Source: Halococcus sediminicola
GTDB taxonomy: Archaea > Halobacteriota > Halobacteria > Halobacteriales > Halococcaceae
Assembly: GCF_000755245.1 (NCBI RefSeq)
Contig: NZ_BBMP01000005.1
Span: 158,408 to 222,407 of the forward strand
Reading direction: 5' to 3'
DNA: 64,000 bases
This document shows, in pieces, positions 41,674 to 52,700 of the stretch. The notes under the pieces were generated by a model. That model saw only the letters and a program-made list of their open reading frames with translations, had not been told where the DNA came from and made no database searches. Position 1 is the first letter of the stretch. Every line of letters starts with the position of its first letter. The translations under genes and the position numbers were made by a program.

Positions 41674-42226
41674 CAGGTATGTATCGAGCGGCTCTTCGAG
41701 GGTAGCCCTCTCTATTTTTATCAACAAAACTCACAGAGCGCGCTGTGCGCGAGCAGGACCGTGGAGATGGGCGGGCGCTCCATGAGTACGCGGTCGGGCT
41801 TTGGCCGGTCCTCCAAGCCGGGATTCTTCAGCGGTGCTGACACGGTTGCGGTGGCGACGGCGTGAAGCGCCGGAGCCAGTAAGTTGAAACCGTGCGGAGT
41901 GAGCACGCGCGATATCGTCGCAGCAGCGCAGCCGGGCGACCACCGGGAGAGCGAGCGAAGCGAGCGCCACGGCGAGCACGGTGGTGCGGGTGCCTCCCTC
42001 CTGAAACTTGAACTCGTCAGAGTGTCGATAGTCGCTGAAGTGCTCGGCAACGAGATCTGCGAGGTCGGCAAGTGAGCGATCCAGCGGTAAGCGAGTTACG
42101 ATTCACCCAGAGATTGGCGAACGCGGGGTCTTGCAGCTGATGCTTATAGTTATCCGAGGACTCAAAATGACAAAAAACCCATCAATTGGGGAAGAACTAA
42201 GAGGTGAAGATTTAAAACAACTCAAT
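41674..42226. other. GC-rich stretch without a convincing gene
   Basis: Over 500 bases separate TbsP from the hydrolase gene. The part at about 41730-42080 is GC-rich and dense in short direct and inverted repeats of GAGCG/CGAGC type (for example GAGAGCGAGCGAAGCGAGCG). Frames exist on both strands but none looks like a protein. It may be decayed coding DNA or a structured RNA; the last 90 bases are AT-rich and probably the hydrolase promoter. Confidence 0.35.
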
Positions 42227-44134
42227 ATGGCACGAAAAGAGCGCCAGAAGCAAACCGACCACAATAGATGGATCACTCGGCGGCAGATTTTGAGAACCAC
42301 CGCAGCAACGGGCGTTGGGACCACTTTAGGTACTATCCCAGCTGCGGCAACTGACAATAGACCAACATTTGAGAACGGTAAAGCCCAGCCTGTTTTCGCC
42401 GATGAGGACGTAATCCGAGAGGATTACTGGGTTGAGACGTCGCTCGACACAGACGGGTCGGGCGAACCCGACCGAGTGCACGTTGAGGTCGCCCGGCCTG
42501 AGTCCACTCTGGATAGCGACCTGCAACTGCCGGTTGTTATGGAACCTAGCCCGTATTACGGAGAAGATCAGCCTGCATGGGGCTATTCACCTGAGAAGGA
42601 GCTGTACGAGCCTGATAAACCCGGACGGGATCTCGAAGAAGGAGTTGAGGGCCGGTCCCGAAAAGTCTACGAGGACTACTCCCACCTGGCGGAATTCACT
42701 GGTCGAGACGGCCCTAATATCGGCCCGGAGTTCTTTGAAGAGTACCTGTTACAGTGCGGGTTCATCTGGGCTTATCCCGCGTCGATTGGGACTGAGCAGT
42801 CAACGGGTTGTCCTGATGTCGGCGGCCCGACTGAGATCGAGGGGATCAAGACAGTTGTCGACTGGCTGAACGGCCGTGCGGACGCGTACGACATGCGGGA
42901 TGGCGGCGAGAAGTACGACGCGGACTGGACGACCGGGAAGACCGCTATCATGGGTATCTCGTACAACGGGACATTGGCCAACGGCGTCGCCGCAACTGGC
43001 GTTGATGGCCTCGAAGCAATCGTACCGATTGCCGCGATTTCCAACTGGTACGACTACTACCGCGCGAACGGACATGTTGCATCAAACCTAGATATGGGCG
43101 GGCTCTTCGATTATATTATGAGTCGAGAGGACGGTGTGGACTGTGATTCAGCTCGAGAGCTTGTCGAAGAAGGGCAGGACCGTACTACTGGCAACTACAA
43201 TGATTGGTGGGATGAGCGTAACTACCTCCCGGATGTCGAAAATATCGACGCTGGCGTGCTAATTTGTCACGGTATCTACGACTTCAACGTCGAGACATCG
43301 AATGCATACAAGCTCGTAAACGAACTTAGAGAAAATACTGTACCGTACCGAATGTGGCTCCACCAGGGGGGACACGACGACCCGATCCGGCGGGGCGTTG
43401 ATGAGGAGCCTTGGGTCGATCTGCTCAATCGCTGGTACACTTACTGGCTCTTTGGCGTTGACAATAGCGTCATGGACGAATCGCCCATCACGATTGAGCG
43501 CGAAGATGGCTCGTTGACTACCGAGACTGACTGGCCCCACCCGGAAACTGAGCATGTCGACATCAATTTCACGTCCGGTGGGCGGACACAAGGTGGGCTT
43601 ACGCTTGAGCATCCAACCGGCAAACCAGTTGAGGAAAGTCTCGTTGACGATCCCGAAATTTACATCCAGAGCCACGCTGAGGCCGACGAATCCGACCACC
43701 GGCTTGTCTATACTACCGAACCACTCAATGAGGATGTTCGGGTCAGCGGGACTGTTTTTCCAGACCTAACGCTCTCGTTCGATGAGCCGGCAGCGAATGT
43801 CACGGTACTGCTGGTCGAGTATAACGAAAACGGCGAGGCTGATATTGTCAACCGGGGCTGGATGGACCCGCAAAACCGCAAGTCAGTCAGTGAGACGTTC
43901 GCCCTCCATCCGCCGAGACGCCCCTATCATCTTGAATTTAATCTGCAAGCGACCGACCGAGTCTTTAAGGCCGGCAACCGGCTCGGCATTGTGCTCCTGT
44001 CGACTGACCCTGGTCATGGAATGTTACAACCGCCCGAAACGCGCGTCAAGATAATGCTCGATCTCAAGCGCAGTTCAGTGCGCATACCAGTTGTTGACGG
44101 GGAGTCAGCCCTTGAATCAGCGTTTTCCGATTGA
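42227..44134 (+). CDS. secreted CocE/NonD-type or X-Pro dipeptidyl-peptidase-like hydrolase
   Basis: About 635 aa from MARKERQKQTDHNRWITRRQ at 42227; alternative starts at 42167 and 42131 add N-terminal residues. A Tat-type signal is visible (TRRQILRTTAATGVGTTLGT, then AAA), so the protein should be exported folded. The alpha/beta-hydrolase core has its nucleophile elbow in AIMGISYNGTLANGVAATG (Ser about 245) and the histidine region LHQGGHDDP. The C-terminal part (about 440-620) is the jelly-roll domain of the CocE/X-Pro DPP C-terminal family (VRVSGTVFPDLTLSFDEPA, VLLVEYNENGEA). It probably cleaves peptides or esters outside the cell. Codon use is slightly AT-richer than its neighbours. Confidence 0.9.
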   Translation: MARKERQKQTDHNRWITRRQILRTTAATGVGTTLGTIPAAATDNRPTFENGKAQPVFADEDVIREDYWVETSLDTDGSGEPDRVHVEVARPESTLDSDLQLPVVMEPSPYYGEDQPAWGYSPEKELYEPDKPGRDLEEGVEGRSRKVYEDYSHLAEFTGRDGPNIGPEFFEEYLLQCGFIWAYPASIGTEQSTGCPDVGGPTEIEGIKTVVDWLNGRADAYDMRDGGEKYDADWTTGKTAIMGISYNGTLANGVAATGVDGLEAIVPIAAISNWYDYYRANGHVASNLDMGGLFDYIMSREDGVDCDSARELVEEGQDRTTGNYNDWWDERNYLPDVENIDAGVLICHGIYDFNVETSNAYKLVNELRENTVPYRMWLHQGGHDDPIRRGVDEEPWVDLLNRWYTYWLFGVDNSVMDESPITIEREDGSLTTETDWPHPETEHVDINFTSGGRTQGGLTLEHPTGKPVEESLVDDPEIYIQSHAEADESDHRLVYTTEPLNEDVRVSGTVFPDLTLSFDEPAANVTVLLVEYNENGEADIVNRGWMDPQNRKSVSETFALHPPRRPYHLEFNLQATDRVFKAGNRLGIVLLSTDPGHGMLQPPETRVKIMLDLKRSSVRIPVVDGESALESAFSD

Positions 44135-44257
44135 ATTAGATCAGTGTCGTCTATTCTAGAGTTCGGGCCTGCGATCTGGAACAACGACGGCGACACGATT
44201 ACAAACGCGGAGGGCAAACAGATTCTCAAGAAGGAGTATCTTCTGGACACTCCTAGC

Positions 44258-44578
44258 TCACTTGGTTTCAAACTCAAAGACTCGCTGCAACTCAGTTTCT
44301 ATTTGAGTAATAAACTCGTCAAGGATGATATCAAACTTCTCCTCATCAGGTATGTCTTGAACACGATCATGAGGATTGTCTGGGAGTTCAATACGAAATT
44401 CATCATCACCCTCATAGAACGGCTCGCTCTCGTCGAGCACTTGGCGGTCAATCAAGCGAAGGAGAGTCGAGTCATACCGGTCATGCATGTGCTGGTAGGC
44501 GTTCTTGTACGCCTCCTGCAGTTCATCGAAATAGTGGACGTACTTCTCCTCGAATTTCTCGGGATCGAACGTAGTCAT
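44258..44578 (-). CDS. DUF5783-like haloarchaeal protein
   Basis: About 106 aa from MTTFDPEKFEEKYVHYFDEL at 44578; the frame is open to 44668. The protein is almost entirely helical and acidic: YKNAYQHMHDRYDSTLLRLI, then DRQVLDESEPFYEGDDEFRI, and a tail FDIILDEFITQIETELQRVF. This matches my memory of small conserved haloarchaeal DUF5783 proteins, whose function is not known. It converges with the secreted hydrolase gene and stands alone. Confidence 0.75.
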   Translation of the reverse strand: MTTFDPEKFEEKYVHYFDELQEAYKNAYQHMHDRYDSTLLRLIDRQVLDESEPFYEGDDEFRIELPDNPHDRVQDIPDEEKFDIILDEFITQIETELQRVFEFETK

Positions 44579-44875
44579 GGACATGTGTAGAACAGCTATC
44601 GGGTAAACGATTGGGTGAGGTTCATCAGATCGCTCTTCTGTCACGTAGTGGCCTACCTGTATGAGCACGTCCGTCGATAGTTATCTAATTATTCCTAGGC
44701 GGATATCGAACAGCTGATGTAACCACTAATCAGATAGCCACCAAGGAGAAAGCCTTAGAAGAGATCGGGAGGCTATCAAGCGCTCGATAACCGCATACCG
44801 GCTGAAGAAATAACAAATATTTGACTAGGTGACACCCTTCAGATTCAAGTACTAGCCTGGTAAATTATCGTCTCA

Positions 44876-46531
44876 ATGGGAATCTTCGGAACTGAGGACA
44901 GGTCGTACGATCCAGCGATCAGCGATATGGTTGACAATGCTATTGGTGACTCGGTCTCCGGCAAGGCGTTGACTTCAACAACAGTGGGATTCGCTCAGAC
45001 AGGTTACCTCGCAGACCACACGATAGCGAGCTTACTGACTGACGGGGAATCTCCTCATGCAATCTTCCCAAATTTACAGAAAGGTGTCTCTATGAATAAC
45101 AACAACTTTACATCAAGTGGGAATTACCGGCATTTGTTAGTCGTTACAGATACAAGACTTCTCTTCCTTATCGGTACCGAAAACGGCGATCGCGGTAATG
45201 TGTTACGGTATTCCGACATTGATGATGTCCAGTGCTCAGCAGGCATGTTGAAACACCTAATCAAAATCCAGTTCTCCGGTGGAACAATCGAGTTCTACGT
45301 CACGAACTCAGTCCAGAGTGAGGAAATTTTTGAGATCAGAGACTACATTGCTACACAACGCGACAGCACTTCTGAAGATGCGAGTGATACGTTTGAACTG
45401 GATTCGCTGAGGCCGATTTGGCTAGACTCCGCAGCGGGTATCGCTGATACCACTGAACCATCTGTAGAATTGTCAGAATCACAAACAGCAACCACGAGAG
45501 AGTCACATTCCCCTAGTGAAAGTCTCATTGAGCAACTACGCAAGATAGACAGCTACGAGTTTGAGAAACTGATTGCTGATCTGTGGGAGCGACAAGGATG
45601 GGAAGCGACCGTATCGGATGCTACTCGAGATGGTGGTATAGATATTGTCGCAGTCAAGTATGCACCATTCGAACAGAAACAACTCATCCAAGCAAAGCGC
45701 TACGGTGAGAAAAACCACGTTGGCGCGCCGGACGTACAGCAGTATTCGAGCCTTCATCAGCAAGAGGACAACGTAGATGCTGTTATCATCGTGACTACTG
45801 GCCAATTTTCTAAACAAGCTACAGCTACCGCGAAGCAACTAAATGTCAAACTCATCGACGGTAATGACCTAATTAGACTAATCGATCAGCTTGACGCGCG
45901 TGAGCTAGTTACGAAATACGCATCGACGGAAGCCGAAAAGATCTCCGGTGGGTTGTCCACAAACTCACAGAACCACCGGCGCGACGAACCGGTTGGCAAA
46001 TACACCTCTCCACAGCAAGTTCCTCAGAGTACAGACCACATATCTGACATTTACGTGTCTAAACTTGTTGATAATTCAACGGGTAAATTGGTGACACGGA
46101 ATCGCCTCACAAAGCAACAACCAGGGATAAGTCATCCTCAGACACTCGGTCAGGCCCCAATCTACTATCTGGCTAAGGATGAGCAACCACATTTCATGTT
46201 CCGAGTTGATTCGGTCACAACGCCACAAGAAAGTCTGGAGCCCGACAATGGCGGCTATCTTATCGCAACGAACCGCCGAGTAGCTCTCCTAATTGGCCAC
46301 GCCGGTGAGGATGCTATTAGGACGATCCCATATGATACGATTACTTCAATTCGTATGGAAAAGGGGTTCATAAAGCGTGAATTCTATATTCAGACTGATC
46401 AGGGAGAGTTTGTCGTTGACGGGCAACATACGTTTTATAACGAATCAGGGGCCGATTCGGAGGATGATATTGATGCTGAGTTTGAGAATATGACGCAGTT
46501 CATCAAAGAGATGGTTTACAAGACAATGTAA
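44876..46531 (+). CDS. Mrr-like restriction endonuclease between two PH-like domains
   Basis: A 551-aa protein. Residues about 60-160 and 425-535 are related PH-like domains: HLLVVTDTRLLFLIGTENGD ... YSDIDDVQCSAGMLKHLIKI, and YLIATNRRVALLIGHAGEDA ... YDTITSIRMEKGFIKREFYI. Between them, about 225-345, lies a PD-(D/E)XK domain of Mrr type: SYEFEKLIADLWERQGWEAT, then DGGIDIVAV (Asp 252 and 256) and QAKRY (Gln 272, Lys 274). The Mrr family cuts modified or foreign DNA. The PH-like modules may provide membrane or partner binding. It begins the defence island. Confidence 0.85.
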   Translation: MGIFGTEDRSYDPAISDMVDNAIGDSVSGKALTSTTVGFAQTGYLADHTIASLLTDGESPHAIFPNLQKGVSMNNNNFTSSGNYRHLLVVTDTRLLFLIGTENGDRGNVLRYSDIDDVQCSAGMLKHLIKIQFSGGTIEFYVTNSVQSEEIFEIRDYIATQRDSTSEDASDTFELDSLRPIWLDSAAGIADTTEPSVELSESQTATTRESHSPSESLIEQLRKIDSYEFEKLIADLWERQGWEATVSDATRDGGIDIVAVKYAPFEQKQLIQAKRYGEKNHVGAPDVQQYSSLHQQEDNVDAVIIVTTGQFSKQATATAKQLNVKLIDGNDLIRLIDQLDARELVTKYASTEAEKISGGLSTNSQNHRRDEPVGKYTSPQQVPQSTDHISDIYVSKLVDNSTGKLVTRNRLTKQQPGISHPQTLGQAPIYYLAKDEQPHFMFRVDSVTTPQESLEPDNGGYLIATNRRVALLIGHAGEDAIRTIPYDTITSIRMEKGFIKREFYIQTDQGEFVVDGQHTFYNESGADSEDDIDAEFENMTQFIKEMVYKTM

Positions 46532-46617
46532 TTGTCGAGTGATGGAGAGCATCAGATAAATCTGAAAGCGCAGAAGTGGGAGTAGCTATTCTCGACATTA
46601 TACTGTCATTCTCGCGT

Positions 46618-47778
46618 CTACTTACAGCACCCTTCTCCGATAAGACCACTCTTCGAGAGCGAGCCAGGATTGTCCGCGCTGAGCGGGTCTCCACACTGCT
46701 CACATTTCGATTTTTCAGTAATTCCGACACCAGTTCCATATGGTAGTCGTAATGACTGAGAATGGTTCCCATCGCAAATGCCGATATCGATTTCTCCCTT
46801 CTCAAATGAGACGATGGTTACCGCTGCGGGTTCAATTGTAACGCTGAGAGAATGCCGGTCATACACTTCTCGATGCTTTTCGGGAAATCCTTCATCGCGT
46901 GCGGTCGTCAGTTCAGCCTGTTCTTCTTCGAATTCATCGCGCTTGTGCCGCACCCATTTTCGTTCGCGGAGTGCCTCAATACGTTCTTCGTGGTCGGTAG
47001 TCTGCTCAATCGTCTCGCTGAGCCGACTGACTTGTTCCTCAAGTGTACTGATCTCCTCTGCGAGTTCGCCGATACGCTGTTCCTGTAGCTGCCGGTATTC
47101 GCTCAACTCGACATCGGCAGCCCTGGAGGCTTTCTCCCGCGTCTCCGTGACAATGGGAGCGACTTCCTGCTCAATCGCTTCACGGGCTGTCGCTAACGCA
47201 GTGTCAATGCTTTCTGCATCGTAACTCCCTGTGGCAGGCTGGAGCTGAGAGTTATCGAGGGTAGTAGCCTCCAGATATGTCCCGGCGAGTCCATCGAGTA
47301 TTTCGTTCGTTCTTAGATCGACAGCCACCGGGCGGAGGAGTTCGTGTTGGTACTCGCTCACTGTTTCAATACCAACGTCAAAGAGCACACAAAGCGCCTC
47401 ACGATCATAGTATGGAGCGAAATCGGCACTTTCGACCGTGAACTCCCCGCCGGTAATCCAGGATGGGAGTGCTATCTCAGTGTTTTCGGTCGTGAAAGCA
47501 GTGAAGCCAATCGCCTGTTTCTTCTTTGCCTCTGCCAGCATCTCCTGAACGAACTGACTCTCTGGATGTACTGGAATCTCTCCATTCTCGGACTCACCGG
47601 AGTCGCTTCCGAGCAGTAGCGTTGCACCGTTGATATCGAGTATCGTATCTGCCTCCGGGGGAAGCGACACATCCCATTGATCACCGTCGACTGTAATCTC
47701 TGCGCCAAGTGCTGAAAGGTACTGCTCGGTGAACTGCTCGACGGCTCGCTCCGTGATCGAGAGCGCTCCATCAGGCAT
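46618..47778 (-). CDS. coiled-coil partner protein of the SNF2 helicase
   Basis: About 386 aa from MPDGALSITERAVEQFTEQY at 47778; this start overlaps the helicase stop by eight bases, so the pair is coupled. N-terminal 200 residues are mixed alpha/beta with no known domain (PSWITGGEFTVESADFAPYY). Residues about 205-320 form a long coiled coil (EQRIGELAEEISTLEEQVSR, LSETIEQTTDHEERIEALRE). The C-terminus has a zinc knuckle CEQCGDPLSADNP and a final CC. It is probably an obligate component of the defence system encoded here. No family was recognised. Confidence 0.8.
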   Translation of the reverse strand: MPDGALSITERAVEQFTEQYLSALGAEITVDGDQWDVSLPPEADTILDINGATLLLGSDSGESENGEIPVHPESQFVQEMLAEAKKKQAIGFTAFTTENTEIALPSWITGGEFTVESADFAPYYDREALCVLFDVGIETVSEYQHELLRPVAVDLRTNEILDGLAGTYLEATTLDNSQLQPATGSYDAESIDTALATAREAIEQEVAPIVTETREKASRAADVELSEYRQLQEQRIGELAEEISTLEEQVSRLSETIEQTTDHEERIEALRERKWVRHKRDEFEEEQAELTTARDEGFPEKHREVYDRHSLSVTIEPAAVTIVSFEKGEIDIGICDGNHSQSLRLPYGTGVGITEKSKCEQCGDPLSADNPGSLSKSGLIGEGCCK

Positions 47779-49558
47779 CGCTTGCACCAAGGTCGAATCC
47801 CTCGAATACCGTATTGTTGAACTGGTCCACCTTGTCAGCGAGATCTTGCTGCTCTTCGAGGTCGACAGCCATTGTATCGAAGTCATTCTCCAGCTCTACA
47901 GCCGAATCCGCGTCGACCAATCGCTCAAATATCTCGTCCTCGAAATTCGTTCCAGACTCTTCGAGACGACTGAGAACGGTACTCAGTTTGCCGACGGTTT
48001 GTTGAAACAGGTCGATTTTATCATAGAGGCGCTCGAGGACGTACTCCTCAATCGTATCATTCAGTGCGAGATTAAAGATGTAGACCTCTCGATCTTGTCC
48101 GATACGATGGATGCGTCCGATCCGCTGTTCGACTTTCATCGGATTCCATGGCAGGTCATAGTTGACCATGAGATTGCAGAACTGGAGATTTCGTCCTTCG
48201 TTCATCGCATCAGTCGAGACGAGTACACCGCCATCGTCGCGAAAGCGTTCGATGATTTCCTCTTTTTCCTCACTGGAGTGACCGCCATGGAATACATGTG
48301 TTGTGAAACCCCCCTCGGTGAGCTTCTCGATCAACTCGCGTTGGGTCGCCCGGAACTGGGTGAATACCACTACGCGTCCCTTCTCGATGTTTTCTCTGGC
48401 TTCAGAAACAATCTCTAAGAGCCGATCGTGCTTTGTGACTGTATCAATGCTATCGATGAGATCAAGAATTGATTCGAGTTCCGCAGCGTGCGTCAGCTCC
48501 GATTGATTATTGAGTTGCTTTTCGATGGTGCCTCGAAGAGCGGCTGGACTGCTCACGACCTCTTTCTGGAGGAGCATCAAGACGAGTTTCTGGCCTTGAT
48601 TCTCGGCGTATGCACCTTTGACGTACTCCGAAACAGCATCGTACAGCGCACGCTCGTCCGCGGATGGAGTAAACGTTCGCGTATCGATGTTCCGGTCGGT
48701 GAAGTCGACGTCAGTCTCAGCGCGCCGATTGCGGATCATCACCTCGCTGAGCCGTCGTTGAAGCTCATCCCGATTGATGAGCGTCTCCTGACCTGAATTC
48801 GTGAAGTAATGATGGAACGCATCGCGAGTGCCGAATAATCCTGGTCGGAGCAGCGAGATCACGTTGTAGAGGTCCGTGAGCTCGTTTTGAATCGGCGTCG
48901 CAGTGAGGAAAAACGCATAGTCATACCGAAGATCGTTGATCAGAGCATATCGCTCAGTGTCCTCGTTTTTCACGTAGTGGGCTTCGTCGAGCACCACGAC
49001 ATCCCAGTGCCGGTCAAGAACGGTTTCCTTGTAGCGTTCGCTCTTGGCGGTATCGATACTCGCAATGATGTAGTCATGAGCATCGAATCCCCCAAATTCG
49101 TCGTCGTAGTTACAGACGAACTGGAGACCAAACTTCTCCAGCAGTTCGCCCTGCCACTGCTTAGCGAGTTGTGCAGGAGTGAGAACGAGGACTGAGTCGT
49201 CCGTTCCCCGGGAGCGCATCTCCTTGAGGATCATCCCGACTTCGATGGTCTTCCCGAGACCGACTTCATCGGCAAGCAACGCTGTCCCATTCATCTCGAA
49301 CAGCGCTTCGTGTGCGGCACTAACCTGGTGTTCCAGTAGTTTGACCGCACCTTCTTCGTCGAGTTCGACAAGTGAGCGTAGCTCCGTATCTGGCTGTCCA
49401 GCGTGCAGACGGGCAGCCTGAATCGTCCGAAGGTGCGCTTCTTCCGCTGAATTCGACACATCCTCGTTTTGTTCGTGTGCCTCTTGCTCAACCCGTTGGG
49501 GGAGGTCATCGACCTCCTCGTGGTGAATTTCGACGTCCACGAGGTCGTGCCCAGACAT
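47771..49558 (-). CDS. SNF2-family DNA helicase/translocase
   Basis: A 595-aa DEAD/DEAH-superfamily 2 enzyme. Motifs in order: I (DEVGLGKTIEVGMILKEM), II (VVLDEAHYVKN), III (FFLTATPIQNELTDLYNVIS), IV-V (VVVFTQFRATQRELIEKLTE, VLVSTDAMNEGRNLQFCNLM) and VI (VEQRIGRIHRIGQDREVY). The QRIGRIHRIGQ form places it with the HepA/DrmD-like SNF2 proteins used in several defence systems. A TATA-like box (TATAAA on the plus strand, 49585-49590) lies about 29 bases before its start codon. It is divergent from the ATPase-methyltransferase operon. Confidence 0.93.
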   Translation of the reverse strand: MSGHDLVDVEIHHEEVDDLPQRVEQEAHEQNEDVSNSAEEAHLRTIQAARLHAGQPDTELRSLVELDEEGAVKLLEHQVSAAHEALFEMNGTALLADEVGLGKTIEVGMILKEMRSRGTDDSVLVLTPAQLAKQWQGELLEKFGLQFVCNYDDEFGGFDAHDYIIASIDTAKSERYKETVLDRHWDVVVLDEAHYVKNEDTERYALINDLRYDYAFFLTATPIQNELTDLYNVISLLRPGLFGTRDAFHHYFTNSGQETLINRDELQRRLSEVMIRNRRAETDVDFTDRNIDTRTFTPSADERALYDAVSEYVKGAYAENQGQKLVLMLLQKEVVSSPAALRGTIEKQLNNQSELTHAAELESILDLIDSIDTVTKHDRLLEIVSEARENIEKGRVVVFTQFRATQRELIEKLTEGGFTTHVFHGGHSSEEKEEIIERFRDDGGVLVSTDAMNEGRNLQFCNLMVNYDLPWNPMKVEQRIGRIHRIGQDREVYIFNLALNDTIEEYVLERLYDKIDLFQQTVGKLSTVLSRLEESGTNFEDEIFERLVDADSAVELENDFDTMAVDLEEQQDLADKVDQFNNTVFEGFDLGASDA

Positions 49559-49705
49559 TACGCGGAGTTACTGCTTGACAGACGTATAAATCACGTGGCA
49601 TCCTGTCTATCCTTCCTCTTACAGCGACAATACCTCTGGATTTCTGTTGGTTGGCGGTCCCCGGATTTTATGTACTGTCTGATCCACCCACAACATACGA
49701 TTCAT
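49559..49705. promoter_or_regulatory. divergent promoter of the two defence operons
   Basis: A shared 147-base region. The box GTATAAAT (about 49584-49591) is at the right distance for the leftward helicase gene; the box TTTTATGTAC (about 49667-49676) is about 35 bases before the rightward ATPase start. Shared control of both halves would make one unit of the locus. No repeat or operator was recognised. Confidence 0.55.
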
Positions 49706-52700
49706 ATGGCCGAAACCGCGCTATCAAGAACGATTTCAGATACGGTTACGCTGAGCCGTGAACTCCGCGAAGAGGGCCAAATTGACGGTCAAGTAAAACT
49801 CTACAACGTCGACGAGGACTCGGAATTCGAATCGGATGCTAATCTCTTTTTCGAGCGAACGTTGATGAGTAATGGGTTGCGCGAAGCCCTGACGATTTTG
49901 CGGGATTCGTTGACTGGGGATGATCCACGAGGGACTCATATCCTCTATGGTCCCTATGGGAGCGGGAAATCTCACCAGATGGTGGCTCTCTATCACTGCT
50001 TCGATGATCCTGCTGCTGCAGCCGATTGGGCTAGCGATTCGGTTGAAGGCTTTGAAGCAGCACTCCCAGAGTCCGCGACGCCAATCACGGTCGCGATGCA
50101 GAACGAACAGTACGAGCACCTTTGGGAGCCGTTTTTCGAAGCGCTGGAGTACGATCCTGGCAGCTATGACTCGGGTGGCTACCCTGATATGCAGACAATT
50201 CAGGACGCTGTCGGCGATCGGACGATTGCGTTCTTTGTCGACGAGCTCGAAGACTGGTTCGACACGCTTCAAGGCGACCGAAAGAGCGCGAATCAAGGGT
50301 TTCTACAGTCTCTCCTCGAATCGACAGCGCTCTCGGACCTCGAACTCTACACTGTTGTTTCAGTGCTCCGTGAGGGTTCCGAGGTCCACAATATCCTGAA
50401 CAGAGAGCAAGCTGTCGAAGTCAACATGAACAATCAGGTGAACAAGCGTGATGTCCTCCATCACCGCCTGATCGAGGACACCGCGGATAGTGCCGATGAA
50501 ATCGTCGATGGGTACTATGAAGCCTACGAGCAGTCCGACCACGTTGATCTCCCCGACGATCTGCTGTCGGACATGCACGAACTCTATCCATTCCATCCCG
50601 TTCTTCTCGATGCGCTCGAAACGCGGTACTACGCCGACGAGGGCAACCAGAACACGCGCGGGATGATCTACCTCTTCTCGAAAGTCCTCCTTGAGATGCA
50701 GGATCAGACGGACCTGATCACACACGGTGATATCGACGCCATCGAGTTTGAGGACGAATTGGCGAAAATCAATTACGAGCGCCTGAACGCGGCAACAGGC
50801 GACATCAAAAGTCGAGTCAATGATGACGATGTACCCCACGGACGTCGGATCCTGAATACGATTCTCCTGTATTCACTGAAGCCCAGTGAGGGTGAGGGTG
50901 CAGAGGTTTCTGATATCGTTCTAGGAGCGTATCAGACCGACGATCTCGTCTCCGATGTAGTGCTCAATCTTGAACGCCTACACGGTGTTGCGTGGCACCT
51001 CCACAAGCTTAACGGGAAATACGCAATCCGCGACCGCCAGAACCCGAACGCACTCATTCGAAATGCAGCGGTTGATGTCTCGGAAACCTCTGCGAAGGCC
51101 GAGATAGCGGATTACATAACTGCCATTTTCGGGTCAAATGCGTATCCTGTTGGCTTCCGAACGAACGATATGCAGGACATCTCCGACGACCGCGAGGTAA
51201 AGGTCGTCGTGAAAGACGATCAGTGGGCCCAAGAAGAGGTGAAGAATGTTATCACGAACGACGGCCGTGGGCGCGAGTGGCGCAATACACTCGTCTTCAT
51301 CCAACCATCGGGTGAGAAAGCCATCGAGTCCGGAACCCGTTATATCGACAAAGCACGCTATATCGAAGGATCGAGGCAGGTCCTTGCCGACGAATCCCTT
51401 GATGACGAGATCCGTGGCTCAATTCAGGATATGAAAGACCAGGAGGAGCACGAACTCCGTGAGGAACTCCAACTCCTCTACGGTGAGGTTCTCGACGGTG
51501 ACGACCTCCTCTATGAGTGGGAGAAAGTAGCACCGATGGATCTCGATGTCTACGTTCTGGATGAGGCTGAACTCGACGCGTCAAATATCGCTGACTCCGC
51601 GGCGGCGGACCCGTTCGATCTTCAATCGCATATCTGGACCATCGTTGAGGATCTACTGGGCCGACGTGGTGAGATCTCGGTTGAGGAAATCTACGAGCAG
51701 TTCCTTCGAGATCCAGAGCTTCCCATTCCCGGAAGCGCAAATGATGTCTTGAATGCAACCGTCGAAGCGCTGGATGACAAACCGGTGCTTGCTCGTGACT
51801 CTGGCGGATTCCGCGACGACCTATCGGGGAGTTCTCTCGATACAGTGCTCGTCCAGCAGGACGACGTAGACCTGTGGGGCGTCGATGACATCGAGCAGGA
51901 GTTGCGCCAGCGGTTCGGCAGTGGAATGACGGCGCTTGATATCGGCGACTTCGAGTTGGAACTCGTCGAAGATGGAGAAATTTGGATCGACGGCGACAGT
52001 CACGATGTCGTGATGCGTGCAATCGGTCGGCTGAACCGCGAGGAACAGTACGCTATCGTGCGCGGGAATGAGATTCTCAACAAGCCCCAATCCGACGCGG
52101 CGCTGCGCGATGTCGGTAGCGCGACCGTCGTCGGTGCGGCCTATCTAGAGGACCGTATTGAAGAGCAGGTAGATGATGGTGACGCGAATCTCGATACGAT
52201 CATCGGCGAGATTCGCGCTAATGAAAGCGTGTTCCTGCCGCCCGATGAAACCGAATCCGCTGTCCGCGAAGCGGTCAACGGGTTCTTGATGGACGATTAT
52301 GTGCTCGAAGTCAGTGGTCGGTATCTGGGGTCGCTTGGCGATCGAGATCCGACATCGGTGACGATTGTCCCGACCGTTTCCAACCGGATCGGTGACCAGA
52401 TTCTGGAGTATATTGAGAGTTTAGAGGCTGGTGACCAGTTCACTGTGAACAATGTGGCTGACCGGTTCGACAGTAGCGTCACCGAGTACATGGTGCGGAC
52501 GTTCCTCTTGGAAAACATCGGGAAGGACGACGAACCCGAGTACGTTGTCAACACGACCGGCTCGGATAGAGCCTCTGACTGGACGCCTGGCTATCCGTTT
52601 CGGAAGGCCGACGCTGATGCCGAGACGTGGCACTTCGAGTTCAACGGTGACGATGTCGCCGCAATGCGAAGTAAGTGGCGAGATACCCATCAGACGGGAG

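Noticed and set aside
41721..42071. 116-aa minus-strand frame in the GC-rich gap
   Set aside because: Serine/arginine/proline-rich shadow-like composition and no start context; a competing frame exists on the other strand.
49469..49705. N-terminal extension of the large ATPase
   Set aside because: The extra codons overlap the divergent helicase gene and its promoter; the residues are not protein-like, and the ATG at 49706 has a TATA-like box at a fitting distance.
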